From: Clostridiaceae bacterium
Lineage (GTDB): Bacteria; Bacillota; Clostridia; DSM-8532
DNA: 42,200 nt
Direction of reading: 5' to 3'
Assembly (NCBI GenBank): GCA_012521105.1
Contig: JAAYNA010000188.1
Coordinates: 1 to 42,200 of the forward strand
Shown: positions 6,714-14,831 of the stretch, piece after piece
How positions within the stretch are numbered: position 1 is the stretch's first letter
Layout of the letters: every line of letters begins with the position of its first letter
Made by a program: the position numbers and the translations under genes
The notes under the pieces: generated by a model
Told to the model about the DNA's origin: nothing
Database searches by the model: none
The model's input: only the letters and a program-made list of their open reading frames with translations

Positions 6714-8663
6714 TTACTTACCCCTTATCCATACCTGCATTTCGCCCCTGCCACGGTTTCCCCAAAGATAATACGGTATAGCCTTTATTCTAACAGGCAG
6801 GGTTTTAATTTTCCGATATGGTCTGTAAAGAGTATCATCCCACTCATCCTCAACATTCCTAACACCTTCGCCTGTTATTATTACAGTACCATCGGGCAGA
6901 TCTTTGCTTTTTTCGGTTTTTAACTCCTTGTCCGTGCAAAGAGTAATGGCTGAAAGGTTCGGGCCGTTATCCACTTCTTCAATACAGTATACAAGAGGCC
7001 CGCGCATAATACAGACTTTGCCTGCATTCTCCCTTACCTTTGGGTTTGATGCCATTATTTCAACAGGCATATCCATAATTATCTTAACATTGTCACCGTT
7101 ATTCCATTTTTCATTCAAAATGGCATATCCGCCTTTTGTTTCGTAGTTTTGCTTTTGTCCATTGATATATAATTCATAATTCCAGCACCAGGATGGTATA
7201 CGCAGTGCAAGGTTGAAGTTCAAAGGTTCATCCACCAAAACTGTTAAATTAACTTCGCCCTGATAGGGATATTTCGAATTTTGCCTTATTAAAACCTTAC
7301 TATTGCAAATTTCAGTTTCAACCTCTCCGCCTATATATAAATGAGTAAATAATGTATCCCGGTTAACCGAATAGATATAATCACCCAGTGATGTAAGGAG
7401 CCTTGCAATATTGGGCGGGCAGCATGCACAGCTGAACCATTTTTGGCGCACAGGCTTAACATGATGTTTGCCCGGATCCTTATCGCAGGCTTTTGGCCAT
7501 ACTTCAAGCGGGTTTACATAGAAGAATTCTCTGCCGTTTAGAGACATGGAACCAGGCAGCAAATTATACAACACTTTTTCAATAACATCCCCATACTCGC
7601 CTGAAAGATGCATCTTCAGCATGCGGTGCGCAAAGAAAACAAGTCCTATGGACGCACAGGTTTCTGCGTATATGGTATCATTCGGAAGGTCGTAATCAAA
7701 AGTGAAAGCTTCTCCATGGCGGGTTGAACCAATACCTCCGGTTATATACATTTGCCTCTGTGTAATATTTCGCCATAACCGTTTTAAGGCCTCGAAAAGC
7801 TCATTGTCAGCCGTTTCATATGCAATATCAGCCATAGCACTGTACATGTAAACAGCACGCACTGCATGTCCAACAGCCTTCTCCTGCTGCCGGGCAGGCT
7901 TATGAGCCTGGTTATATTCAAGGTTCGGGGCAGGCTCTTCCCGTCTGCTCCAGTGAGATACTTTTCCCCTTACATGTTCCCACTCGTATATGAAATAATT
8001 TGGTTCCTTACCTCTTTCATTAATAAAGAAAGTGCTAAGCTTTAAATACTTAGGATTTTTGGTTACTTTATAAAGCTTTACCAGTGCAAGCTCTATTTCC
8101 TGATGACCGGGATAACCTTTGATCTTCCCTTCTTCCGGACCAAAAACAGAATCTATTAAGTCAGCAAAACGGCAGGCTATTTTAAGAAGCTTGTCTTTTC
8201 CGGTGGCTTCATAGTACGCTACAGCCGCTTCTATCAAGTGTCCGGCACAATATAATTCATGACATTCACATAGGTTTGACCAGCGTTTCTCATTTTTATT
8301 TATTATATAGTATGTATCCAGATACCCGTCAGGGCACTGGGCCTTTTCAATTAAATCGATAATTTCATCTGCTGTTTTTTCAAGCTCGGGATCAGGATGG
8401 GTCATTAAGCTGTAGCCCACCGCTTCCAGCCATTTTGCCACATCGCTGTCCTGAAATACAAATCCATAGAAGTCTCCTTTTTCAAGGCCAGCTGCTATTT
8501 TAAAATTTTTTACAGCATGGCTTGGTTCTGCATCAATAACTCTGTCATTAAGTACTTCCCACTGATAAGGAATCATTGTTTCTCTTGCAAGCCTGGTGTA
8601 AAACCCGAAGAAGTTGTCGGTTATGGTAACTTTTTTCTTGGATACAGGTTCCATAATCCCCAT
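6714..8663 (-). CDS. GH127 beta-L-arabinofuranosidase
   Basis: A 649-residue enzyme matching glycoside hydrolase family 127 (HypBA1 of Bifidobacterium), which removes terminal beta-L-arabinofuranose from plant glycans. The zinc-site and catalytic residues are all present at the expected spacing: E334 and C336 in YAETCASIG, and C414-C415 in CACCPPNIARLL. These correspond to HypBA1 E338, C340, C417 (nucleophile) and C418. E318 in RHGEAF matches the acid/base E322. The N-terminal part is an alpha/alpha barrel, with beta domains after about residue 420. There is no signal peptide, so it acts on imported oligosaccharides. GGGGAGG lies seven bases before the ATG. The GH112 gene follows 85 bp downstream without an evident terminator, so they likely form one operon. 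Confidence 0.92.
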   Translation of the reverse strand: MGIMEPVSKKKVTITDNFFGFYTRLARETMIPYQWEVLNDRVIDAEPSHAVKNFKIAAGLEKGDFYGFVFQDSDVAKWLEAVGYSLMTHPDPELEKTADEIIDLIEKAQCPDGYLDTYYIINKNEKRWSNLCECHELYCAGHLIEAAVAYYEATGKDKLLKIACRFADLIDSVFGPEEGKIKGYPGHQEIELALVKLYKVTKNPKYLKLSTFFINERGKEPNYFIYEWEHVRGKVSHWSRREEPAPNLEYNQAHKPARQQEKAVGHAVRAVYMYSAMADIAYETADNELFEALKRLWRNITQRQMYITGGIGSTRHGEAFTFDYDLPNDTIYAETCASIGLVFFAHRMLKMHLSGEYGDVIEKVLYNLLPGSMSLNGREFFYVNPLEVWPKACDKDPGKHHVKPVRQKWFSCACCPPNIARLLTSLGDYIYSVNRDTLFTHLYIGGEVETEICNSKVLIRQNSKYPYQGEVNLTVLVDEPLNFNLALRIPSWCWNYELYINGQKQNYETKGGYAILNEKWNNGDNVKIIMDMPVEIMASNPKVRENAGKVCIMRGPLVYCIEEVDNGPNLSAITLCTDKELKTEKSKDLPDGTVIITGEGVRNVEDEWDDTLYRPYRKIKTLPVRIKAIPYYLWGNRGRGEMQVWIRGK

Positions 8664-8823
8664 TACAAAACCTCCCCATAGTGCTTCTTATTAATAAGGA
8701 TACTATAAAGTGGAATCTATGTCATTAGGCTTTTCTATTTTATGTTTAGGATGAATAAACATAATGGTGCATTAGAAGTAAGATTATCAGTTTTTTTAAG
8801 TAAGCATGGACACTTTATATCTC

Positions 8824-8862
8824 AAAAAAATACGGCATGTGAATGTTCTTCCACATGCCGTA
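8824..8862 (-). terminator. Intrinsic terminator of the uronate reductase gene
   Basis: An 11-bp perfect stem (8831-8841 with 8852-8862, TACGGCATGTG type) is followed on the minus strand by seven T. It separates the reductase transcript from GH127-GH112. Confidence 0.9.
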
Positions 8863-8941
8863 TGATATTCATTTTCAGGTCGCTTTTAAAAGCTTTTTAC
8901 TCTGTTTAAACAATTTTATATTCCTTTTGTTAACTTATAAT

Positions 8942-10543
8942 TTACAGATATTTCTTAAGTGTTGCTCTAACTGCTCCAGGCCCCTGAATGAGTTCTTCAA
9001 AGTAGCCAAGAACTTTATCTGCCAATCCGGCTTCAAAAAGGTCAACTCCAAAAATCGATGAATCCGAAAGGATGGGCTTTAATTTTTCATCAAAGGGTCC
9101 CTTATCCCCAAGGTTAATACCTTCGGTTATATTCTTAAGATGATCCATAAGAGGATCGGGACTTAAGCTGAAGGGCTTTCCTTCATCATCTACAGCCAGG
9201 AGATACCTTAACCATCCGGCGAAAACAAGGGGTATATATTTTAAGTCTGTTGCATTTAAGTCTTCACGCTTTTGGTATGCTTTAATAGTTTCTCCAAACC
9301 TGATCGCCAGTTTTTGGGATGTGTCGGTGGCTATTCTTTGCGGTGTATCAGGAACAAACGGATTTGGAAGTCTTACTTCAACAACTTCCTTAATAAAGTC
9401 TTCCGGATTTATTATTCCGGGATTTATAACAACAGGCAATCCTTCTTCATAACCTATTTTTTCTACCAATTCTTTGAGCTGCTCATCTTTCATTTCCTCG
9501 TAAATTGCGTTATGACCCAAAAGGCACCCGTATATTGCGAGAGCGGTATGAAGGGGGTTTAAGCAGGTACATACCTTCATTTTTTCAACCTTGTCAACTG
9601 TTTCCCTGTCGGTAAAAATAACTCCTGCTTCTTCAAGGGGAGGCCTGCCGTTTGGAAACAGGTTTTCAATAACAAGATATTCCGGCTCTTCGGCATTTAC
9701 AAAAGGAGCAGTATAGGTATTTTTTGTTGTCACAATGATGTCAGTATTCTCAAGCCCGCTTTTTTCAAGCATTTCCTTAACGCCTAAATCAGGCCTTGGA
9801 GTAATTTTATCTATCATGCTCCATGGGAAAGAAACCTTTTCAGGGTTATCAATATAGTCTACGAATCCTTCTTCAACCAGTCCATTCTTGTCCCATTCCT
9901 TGGCAAAGGCACTGACTGCCTCGTAAAGCTTCGTACCATTATGGGAACAGTTATCCATACTGACCAAAGCTACCGGATACTTTCCGCTTTTGTATCTTTC
10001 ATAACACAAAGCTGCAAGTTTTCCAATAAAGCTCCTGGGAAATTCTGTTCCGGATTCAAAATCGCTGACTACATCGCCATAATATTCGCCATTAGCATTT
10101 TTTAAGCTGTATCCCTTTTCGGTTATGGTGAAGCTTACCATTTGCAGCGACGGATTTGCAAAGATATTTTTAAGGGTTTGCCAGTGACTTTGTTCTGTTG
10201 TAAGCGCTTCCACAACAGAGCCTACTATCTTTTTTTTCATATTTCCGTCAGGTTTTAATACAACAAGTACACTGAGGTTATCGTAAGGTTTGTAAGCCTT
10301 TTCAATTATCTCATAATCGTAACCTTCACATACAATTATCCCTTTGTCGGTTTTCCCTTCATTCAGAAGTTTTTGCTGAAGGGCGGCAGGAAATCCTCTG
10401 AATATATTCCCTGCTCCAAAGTGTAACCAGGTAGGGTTGTTAAGTGTATTCTCCCTGACTTTTTCACGATCAAATTCCGGTAACTCAAACCCTACTCCAA
10501 CCCAAGGCTCTCTGTTCTTTAACCCTGAATCGTTTAATACCAT
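8942..10543 (-). CDS. Mannitol dehydrogenase-family reductase (fructuronate/tagaturonate reductase-like)
   Basis: A long-chain dehydrogenase of the mannitol dehydrogenase superfamily, about 533 residues, the size of UxuB-type enzymes. The nucleotide-binding Rossmann motif is near the N terminus (PTWLHFGAGNIFRGF). Further family blocks are VALVSMDNCSHNG, PWSMIDKITPRP and the C-terminal-domain CTCLNPLHTALAIYGCLLGH. The family reduces D-fructuronate to D-mannonate or D-tagaturonate to D-altronate with NADH, steps in breakdown of glucuronate or galacturonate. The exact substrate cannot be told from sequence. The frame is open from a GTG at 10552, but that codon overlaps the GGAG (10552-10555). 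The ATG at 10543 has it eight bases upstream and is preferred. It has its own promoter and terminator. Confidence 0.82.
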   Translation of the reverse strand: MVLNDSGLKNREPWVGVGFELPEFDREKVRENTLNNPTWLHFGAGNIFRGFPAALQQKLLNEGKTDKGIIVCEGYDYEIIEKAYKPYDNLSVLVVLKPDGNMKKKIVGSVVEALTTEQSHWQTLKNIFANPSLQMVSFTITEKGYSLKNANGEYYGDVVSDFESGTEFPRSFIGKLAALCYERYKSGKYPVALVSMDNCSHNGTKLYEAVSAFAKEWDKNGLVEEGFVDYIDNPEKVSFPWSMIDKITPRPDLGVKEMLEKSGLENTDIIVTTKNTYTAPFVNAEEPEYLVIENLFPNGRPPLEEAGVIFTDRETVDKVEKMKVCTCLNPLHTALAIYGCLLGHNAIYEEMKDEQLKELVEKIGYEEGLPVVINPGIINPEDFIKEVVEVRLPNPFVPDTPQRIATDTSQKLAIRFGETIKAYQKREDLNATDLKYIPLVFAGWLRYLLAVDDEGKPFSLSPDPLMDHLKNITEGINLGDKGPFDEKLKPILSDSSIFGVDLFEAGLADKVLGYFEELIQGPGAVRATLKKYL

Positions 10544-10621
10544 ATATTCCACTCCTTTTACATTTATTTTGTTAGAAAACTTACTCAGGCTGCAAAACCT
10601 GAAACATATTACTTCACAATA

Positions 10622-10650
10622 ATATTATCATGCAATAAACAGCCATTCAA
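10622..10650 (-). promoter_or_regulatory. Probable SigA promoter of the uronate reductase gene
   Basis: On the minus strand, TTGAAT (10645-10650), a 17-base spacer and TAATAT (10622-10627) form a plausible promoter about 80 bp before the gene. No clear operator or cre box was seen next to it. Confidence 0.55.
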
Positions 10651-10698
10651 GAAAAAGCAATTGTATTTGTTAATTAACGTCAACTTAAACTTTGTATT

Positions 10699-11403
10699 TT
10701 ACAATAAAATTCCGCATTGTTTACCGTTAAATTTAATGCAATCCGGGCTTACATCACATTCGTACGCCATAATCTTTACGCCGCTATGTTTTGCAAATCG
10801 AAGAGCTTCTCCTAATTCTTTATGGGTTTCGTCGTTTGGTGTAAAGCTATTAATATTATTCATTTGAATTATAAAAACAACATATGCATCAAAACCATTT
10901 TTTTTTGCATCTACAAGCTCATAAATATGTTTAACTCCTCTTATAGTTGGTGCGTCGGGAAATTTTGCAACACCTTTGTCTTCAAGGGTTACTCCCTTTA
11001 CCTCAATATAAGCTTTACGATTTTTGCTTTCAAGATAAAAATCGAACCTTGACGAACCATATGTACTTTCCTGTTTTATACAAGTAATATTGTCAAAACC
11101 CGGCAAGTTAATTTCTCTGTTTGTTAATGCTTCGTATAAAACCTTGTTGGGGGCCTGCGAATCAATATTTACTATACGATTGTCTTTTTGTACCGATATA
11201 AGCGAGTAGCCTGTTTTTCGCATTGGATTATTGCTTTTTTCCAGATATACTATAGCTTCTTCGGTAAGTAATTCTTTCAGCCTGCCTGTATTTTTTACAT
11301 GACATATGGTTTTTTTGCCATCAACCATGACCTCTGCGATAAATCGGTTTAGCCTTTTTATAAATTTGCCCTCGTAAATATTAGAATAAAGCAGTTGTTT
11401 CAC
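10699..11403 (-). CDS. sfsA: SfsA-family DNA/RNA nuclease
   Basis: A 234-residue protein of the SfsA family, first named for sugar fermentation stimulation in E. coli and later viewed as a nuclease. An N-terminal OB-like domain (FIKRLNRFIAEVMVDG...CHVKNTGRLKELL) precedes a PD-(D/E)xK nuclease core: SSRFDFYLE followed by KAYIEVKGVTLED, with the D, E and K expected in the active site, then FPDAPTIRGVKHIYEL. Normal length. It starts at GTG with AAAGGAT just upstream. It is last in the run of minus-strand genes from the Memo-AMMECR1 fusion; the gap to YjbQ is only 31 bp. Its cellular role is not well settled. Confidence 0.93.
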   Translation of the reverse strand: MKQLLYSNIYEGKFIKRLNRFIAEVMVDGKKTICHVKNTGRLKELLTEEAIVYLEKSNNPMRKTGYSLISVQKDNRIVNIDSQAPNKVLYEALTNREINLPGFDNITCIKQESTYGSSRFDFYLESKNRKAYIEVKGVTLEDKGVAKFPDAPTIRGVKHIYELVDAKKNGFDAYVVFIIQMNNINSFTPNDETHKELGEALRFAKHSGVKIMAYECDVSPDCIKFNGKQCGILL

Positions 11404-11434
11404 TATCCTTTCAGGTAAATTGTTTTTAAAATTG

Positions 11435-11830
11435 TCAGCCTTTAAGAACCTTCACAAAGAAATTTCTGTTCCTTGGCCCGTCAAATTCACAGAAATATAT
11501 ACCCTGCCATGTGCCAAGTAAAGGTTTTTTGCTTTCAATAATCACCGTTACACTGCTTCCCATAAGGCTTGCTTTCACGTGTGCGGTGGTGTTGCCTTCA
11601 AAATGACGAAATTCAGGACGGTGCGGTATTGTCTTATTTAATGCATAAAGCATATCGGATGAAACATCTGGATCTGCGTTTTCATTAATTGTCATGCCTG
11701 CAGTAGTATGTGGACAGAAAACTACACATATCCCTTCGCCGACACCGCTTTTCATTATGGCTTCATTAACCTGCGGGGTTACATTATAAAAACCTTCTGA
11801 ACCCGTTCTGATGCTAAATTTAAATACCAT
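11435..11830 (-). CDS. YjbQ family protein (secondary thiamine-phosphate synthase)
   Basis: A 131-residue protein of the YjbQ/UPF0047 family. Members form small trimers and show weak thiamine-phosphate synthase activity, though the true role is unclear. The family signature is obvious: VVFCPHTTAGMTINENADPDV near residues 37-57, HFEGNTTAHVKASLMGSSVTV, and the C-terminal PLLGTWQGIYFCEFDGPRNR. The conserved His and Cys residues in these blocks are intact. It lies 90 bp downstream of the Nudix gene and 31 bp before sfsA, so it probably belongs to the same transcript. Confidence 0.92.
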   Translation of the reverse strand: MVFKFSIRTGSEGFYNVTPQVNEAIMKSGVGEGICVVFCPHTTAGMTINENADPDVSSDMLYALNKTIPHRPEFRHFEGNTTAHVKASLMGSSVTVIIESKKPLLGTWQGIYFCEFDGPRNRNFFVKVLKG

Positions 11831-11920
11831 TTGCCTTCTTTCCTTTCTTGTTTTATATATAATCGGGCTTATTTTATATCAAATAGTAAACATACTGTAA
11901 ATCCATTTTTATATTCAGAT

Positions 11921-12304
11921 TTATTTATCTTCTGATAACTTTTTTACTATCTCCACATCTGCAGGACAAAATTCGAACCCTGAAAGCTCTTTGGCAGTAA
12001 CCCACCTTATTTCCTCGTGAATGGTGGGTTTTGGCTCTCCTTCTGTTATCTCTGCATTAAAAAAAGTAAAGGCAATTTCCCGATCCGGGTATTTATAAAT
12101 GGTTTTATCAAATATGCCGTTAATTCTGATTGTTATTCCAAGCTCTTCCCTGCACTCTCTTTCAATGCATTCTGTTAAAGATTCATTTGCCTCCTGTTTT
12201 CCTCCGGGAAATTCCCACAGGTGTTCACAATTACCACCCGATCCTCTTTTGCATATTAAAATTTTATCTTTATGTCTAATAATAGCCGCTGCTACAACTG
12301 TCAT
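11921..12304 (-). CDS. Nudix hydrolase, MutT-like
   Basis: A 127-residue Nudix protein. A perfect Nudix box is present, GGKQEANESLTECIERECREELGI in pattern (G-x5-E-x7-REUxEExGU), which binds the metals that hydrolyse nucleoside diphosphate-linked substrates. The frame extends to a start at 12355 that would overlap the previous gene. The ATG at 12304 has GGAG eight bases upstream, and the protein then begins MTVVAAAIIRHKDKILICKR as in other MutT proteins. It starts 29 bp after the radical SAM gene. The activity might be 8-oxo-dGTP cleanup, or something tied to its operon partners; sequence does not decide. Confidence 0.9.
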   Translation of the reverse strand: MTVVAAAIIRHKDKILICKRGSGGNCEHLWEFPGGKQEANESLTECIERECREELGITIRINGIFDKTIYKYPDREIAFTFFNAEITEGEPKPTIHEEIRWVTAKELSGFEFCPADVEIVKKLSEDK

Positions 12305-12332
12305 TGTATTACTCCGTTTCCTGTAATTCAAT

Positions 12333-13160
12333 TTATATATTTCCCTCGTAAACATAACGAAGGTTTTCTCTTGCTATTTCAGCCAATCTGTATATTTTTT
12401 CAACAGGAGTTGGCTTTTTGCTCCTCATAAGCCATCTTGGAAAAAACCGGGTTACATGCAGAGGTATGTCGGGATTTACTGAGGCAATCCATGATGAAAG
12501 CTCCTTCATTTCATTCTCTCCATCGTTTTCATCGGGAATAATTAATGTTGTTATCTCTACATGACATTGTTTTGCAGCAAGAGAGATTGTTCTTTTAACT
12601 GTTTCCAGATCTCCCCTGACTTTTTTATAGAAGTTATCAGAAAAAGCTTTAAGATCAATATTCATTGCATCTATAAAGGGAAGCAGTTCAAGCAAAGGCC
12701 TTTCGCAAATATAGCCATTTGTTACAACTACATTTTTCAGTCCCTTTTCCTTTGCAAGCCTGGCACTATCCATTACATACTCATAGCTTATCATGGGTTC
12801 GTTATAGGTATATGCAATACCAATATTTCCCTTGTTTGTTAAACTCAATGCCATATTAACCAGTGTTTCAGGCATAACTTTTTCAGTATTAATTATCTCG
12901 CCGCTGGTCATTGAAATCCCACTGTTCTGGCAAAATGGACACCTAAAATTACAGCCATAACTTCCGACAGACAGGATATAACTTCCCGGAAGAAAGCGGT
13001 TTAAAGGCTTTTTCTCTATAGGATCAAGAGCCATTGAAGTTAGTTTCCCATAGTTCTCACATATTATTTTTCCATCCCTGTTTGTGCGTGCCCTGCAAAA
13101 CCCTAACTGCCCGTCACCAATGGAACAATGATGGGGGCATACTTCACAAACTATTTTCAA
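12333..13160 (-). CDS. amrS: AmmeMemoRadiSam system radical SAM enzyme
   Basis: A 275-residue radical SAM enzyme of the type found with Memo and AMMECR1 proteins. The cluster motif C70-x3-C74-x2-C77 (GCNFRCPFCQN) binds the [4Fe-4S] that cleaves S-adenosylmethionine. An extra N-terminal Cys set (C5, C8, C12, C22 in CEVCPHHCSIGDGQLGFC) may bind a second metal centre. TYNEPMISYEY is the following family block, like pyruvate formate-lyase activases. The start is TTG, overlapping the TGA of the upstream fusion gene (TTGA), so the two are translationally coupled. The reaction and substrate are unknown; the system was defined by co-occurrence of these three parts. Confidence 0.92.
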   Translation of the reverse strand: MKIVCEVCPHHCSIGDGQLGFCRARTNRDGKIICENYGKLTSMALDPIEKKPLNRFLPGSYILSVGSYGCNFRCPFCQNSGISMTSGEIINTEKVMPETLVNMALSLTNKGNIGIAYTYNEPMISYEYVMDSARLAKEKGLKNVVVTNGYICERPLLELLPFIDAMNIDLKAFSDNFYKKVRGDLETVKRTISLAAKQCHVEITTLIIPDENDGENEMKELSSWIASVNPDIPLHVTRFFPRWLMRSKKPTPVEKIYRLAEIARENLRYVYEGNI

Positions 13161-14542
13161 TTATGTCTCACCACCTCGAAACGCTGCATTGAATACGGTT
13201 CTTTTTTACTTATACCGGCTTTTTGCAAAGCAATAGCCACCTGCTGTTCGGGAGTATCGACTCCTTCAAGGTTTGGAAGCAGTAAACCCCTGCGATAACC
13301 GCTTGAAACAATAACACCGTATTTTTTTACATCCAATTCGTCTATTGATGAAATAGGCTCGGGTTCTGCCAAAACATCAACACTGTAAACAAGCTCGTCA
13401 AGCTCTTTTTCTGTGACGGGCGAAAATCTTGGGTCATCTGTGCCGGCACTTACAGCATTTCGTAATATTTCATCAGCTATACTTCCGGTAACAGCACTTA
13501 TTGTTCCGATGCAACCTCGTAACTGGCCATGTTTTTTTAGTGATACAAATACTCCGGCTTTTCTTGTGAGCATTTCATCGGGAAGGTCATTTGGTAACTT
13601 AGCGTATTTTCCCGTCCTGACATAGGTCTCAAGGGAAAGTCTTGCAAGCTTTACATAAGCATCTTCGGCTGATTTTATCTCTTCTAATTTTTCATGCTGT
13701 TCTTTTTCATAAACTATATCAAAATGGCGGCTCTCATTCTTACCAATTACTTCGAAGGCTGCTACCGCGTAACCTACTCCAAATGAACCTTCGTATGATA
13801 AAAGTTCGGAGTTTACAGCTTTGCCATCCAGCGCTCCGGCCATGATTAAGAAAGATCTTAATCCACATTCGGCAGCGGCTTCGCAAAATGCAGGATCAAA
13901 ATTTATGAAAGAAAGAAAATCGCCCTTTTTCATTGCTTCTGTCACTTGTTTATCAAATTCAGGACCTTCTTCAGTAAACCCATATGGGCCATCATGCAAG
14001 AGTTTGTGGGATAAATCCCCACTGGCTATAAATACGGTATTTCGTCCAAGTTTTTCAACTGTTCTTTCTATGGTTTTTCCGAAACGGTAATGCTCTAAAT
14101 GACTTAGACCCGATAAACCAATCCGTACCAGTTTATAATCCTTATAAAATTTATTAATAAAATACAATGGAATAAAGGTACCGTGGTCCAAGCCAGGATC
14201 CCGTTCTCCTAAAGTTCCTGCTGGGATATTATCCTTTTGGGCTTCATCAGATAATACCCGGACAAAATCGTTATCATATTCAACTTCTATTGTGAGATTT
14301 CGCACCCCAAAACGGCGCATATCCCCTTTTGCTTTCAGATCAGGTGATATATGAAAATAGTCAGCGTAAAGAATTGAATGAGGTGTAGTTACGATTATTG
14401 TTTCTGGCCTGATTTTAGAAATCCTTTCTGCTATTTCCAAGTAGGCATCAGTTGTTTTACGTATTTTTTTTTCTTCTCCATGACCTATTTCGGGTAGAAT
14501 TATGGGCGGATGCGGAACAATAAAAGCTGCTTTCAGCGACAT
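13157..14542 (-). CDS. Memo-like / AMMECR1 fusion (AmmeMemoRadiSam proteins B and A)
   Basis: A 461-residue fusion. Residues 1 to about 265 are a Memo domain, related to LigB-type extradiol dioxygenases. Candidate metal ligands are H11 in VPHPPIILPEIG, H55 in TTPHSI and H179 in SGDLSHKL, with conserved D119-H120-G121 and C226. Residues about 290-461 are an AMMECR1 domain with its hallmark LRGCIG at 341-346, plus RKAGVFVSLKK and DPRFSPVTEKELDELVYSVDVL. A charged linker joins them. In many genomes these are two genes, so the fusion argues they act on the same substrate or complex. GGAGGGAG lies before the ATG. It is the first gene of a probable five-gene operon ending in sfsA. Biochemical role unknown. 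Confidence 0.9.
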   Translation of the reverse strand: MSLKAAFIVPHPPIILPEIGHGEEKKIRKTTDAYLEIAERISKIRPETIIVTTPHSILYADYFHISPDLKAKGDMRRFGVRNLTIEVEYDNDFVRVLSDEAQKDNIPAGTLGERDPGLDHGTFIPLYFINKFYKDYKLVRIGLSGLSHLEHYRFGKTIERTVEKLGRNTVFIASGDLSHKLLHDGPYGFTEEGPEFDKQVTEAMKKGDFLSFINFDPAFCEAAAECGLRSFLIMAGALDGKAVNSELLSYEGSFGVGYAVAAFEVIGKNESRHFDIVYEKEQHEKLEEIKSAEDAYVKLARLSLETYVRTGKYAKLPNDLPDEMLTRKAGVFVSLKKHGQLRGCIGTISAVTGSIADEILRNAVSAGTDDPRFSPVTEKELDELVYSVDVLAEPEPISSIDELDVKKYGVIVSSGYRRGLLLPNLEGVDTPEQQVAIALQKAGISKKEPYSMQRFEVVRHN

Positions 14543-14746
14543 ACTACTCCCTCCTTGTATAATATTAAAAATATATTAACTTGAGTGCCAATTTTATCTA
14601 TTATAAGTAGATCTGCGTTTCTTTAAGATTCTTAATAAATTGTATCATTACAATATTGATATAACAACAGTGGCTTACATTTTGATTATGTACTTCTTTT
14701 GCAAATAATATAAATAACTTAATATGAATTAAGAATATAAAGAGAC

Positions 14747-14775
14747 AACAGGGTGCAAACTGGTTGCACCCTGTT
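14747..14775 (-). terminator. Hairpin after nfnB, probable terminator
   Basis: A perfect 12-bp stem (14747-14758 with 14764-14775, AACAGGGTGCAA type) with a 5-base loop lies 57 bp past the nfnB stop. The tail on the minus strand (TTGTCTCTTTATA) is only moderately T-rich, so termination may be partial. The rest of 14543-14831 shows no gene. Confidence 0.65.
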
Positions 14776-14831
14776 AATTGATGGAGGTTATAAATGACCT
14801 GCATCATTTATATAAAAAGTGTCTTGTTAAC

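Noticed and set aside
14601-14807. Minus-strand frame of 68 codons after nfnB
   Set aside because: It overlaps the probable nfnB terminator, has no ribosome binding site and no recognisable family.
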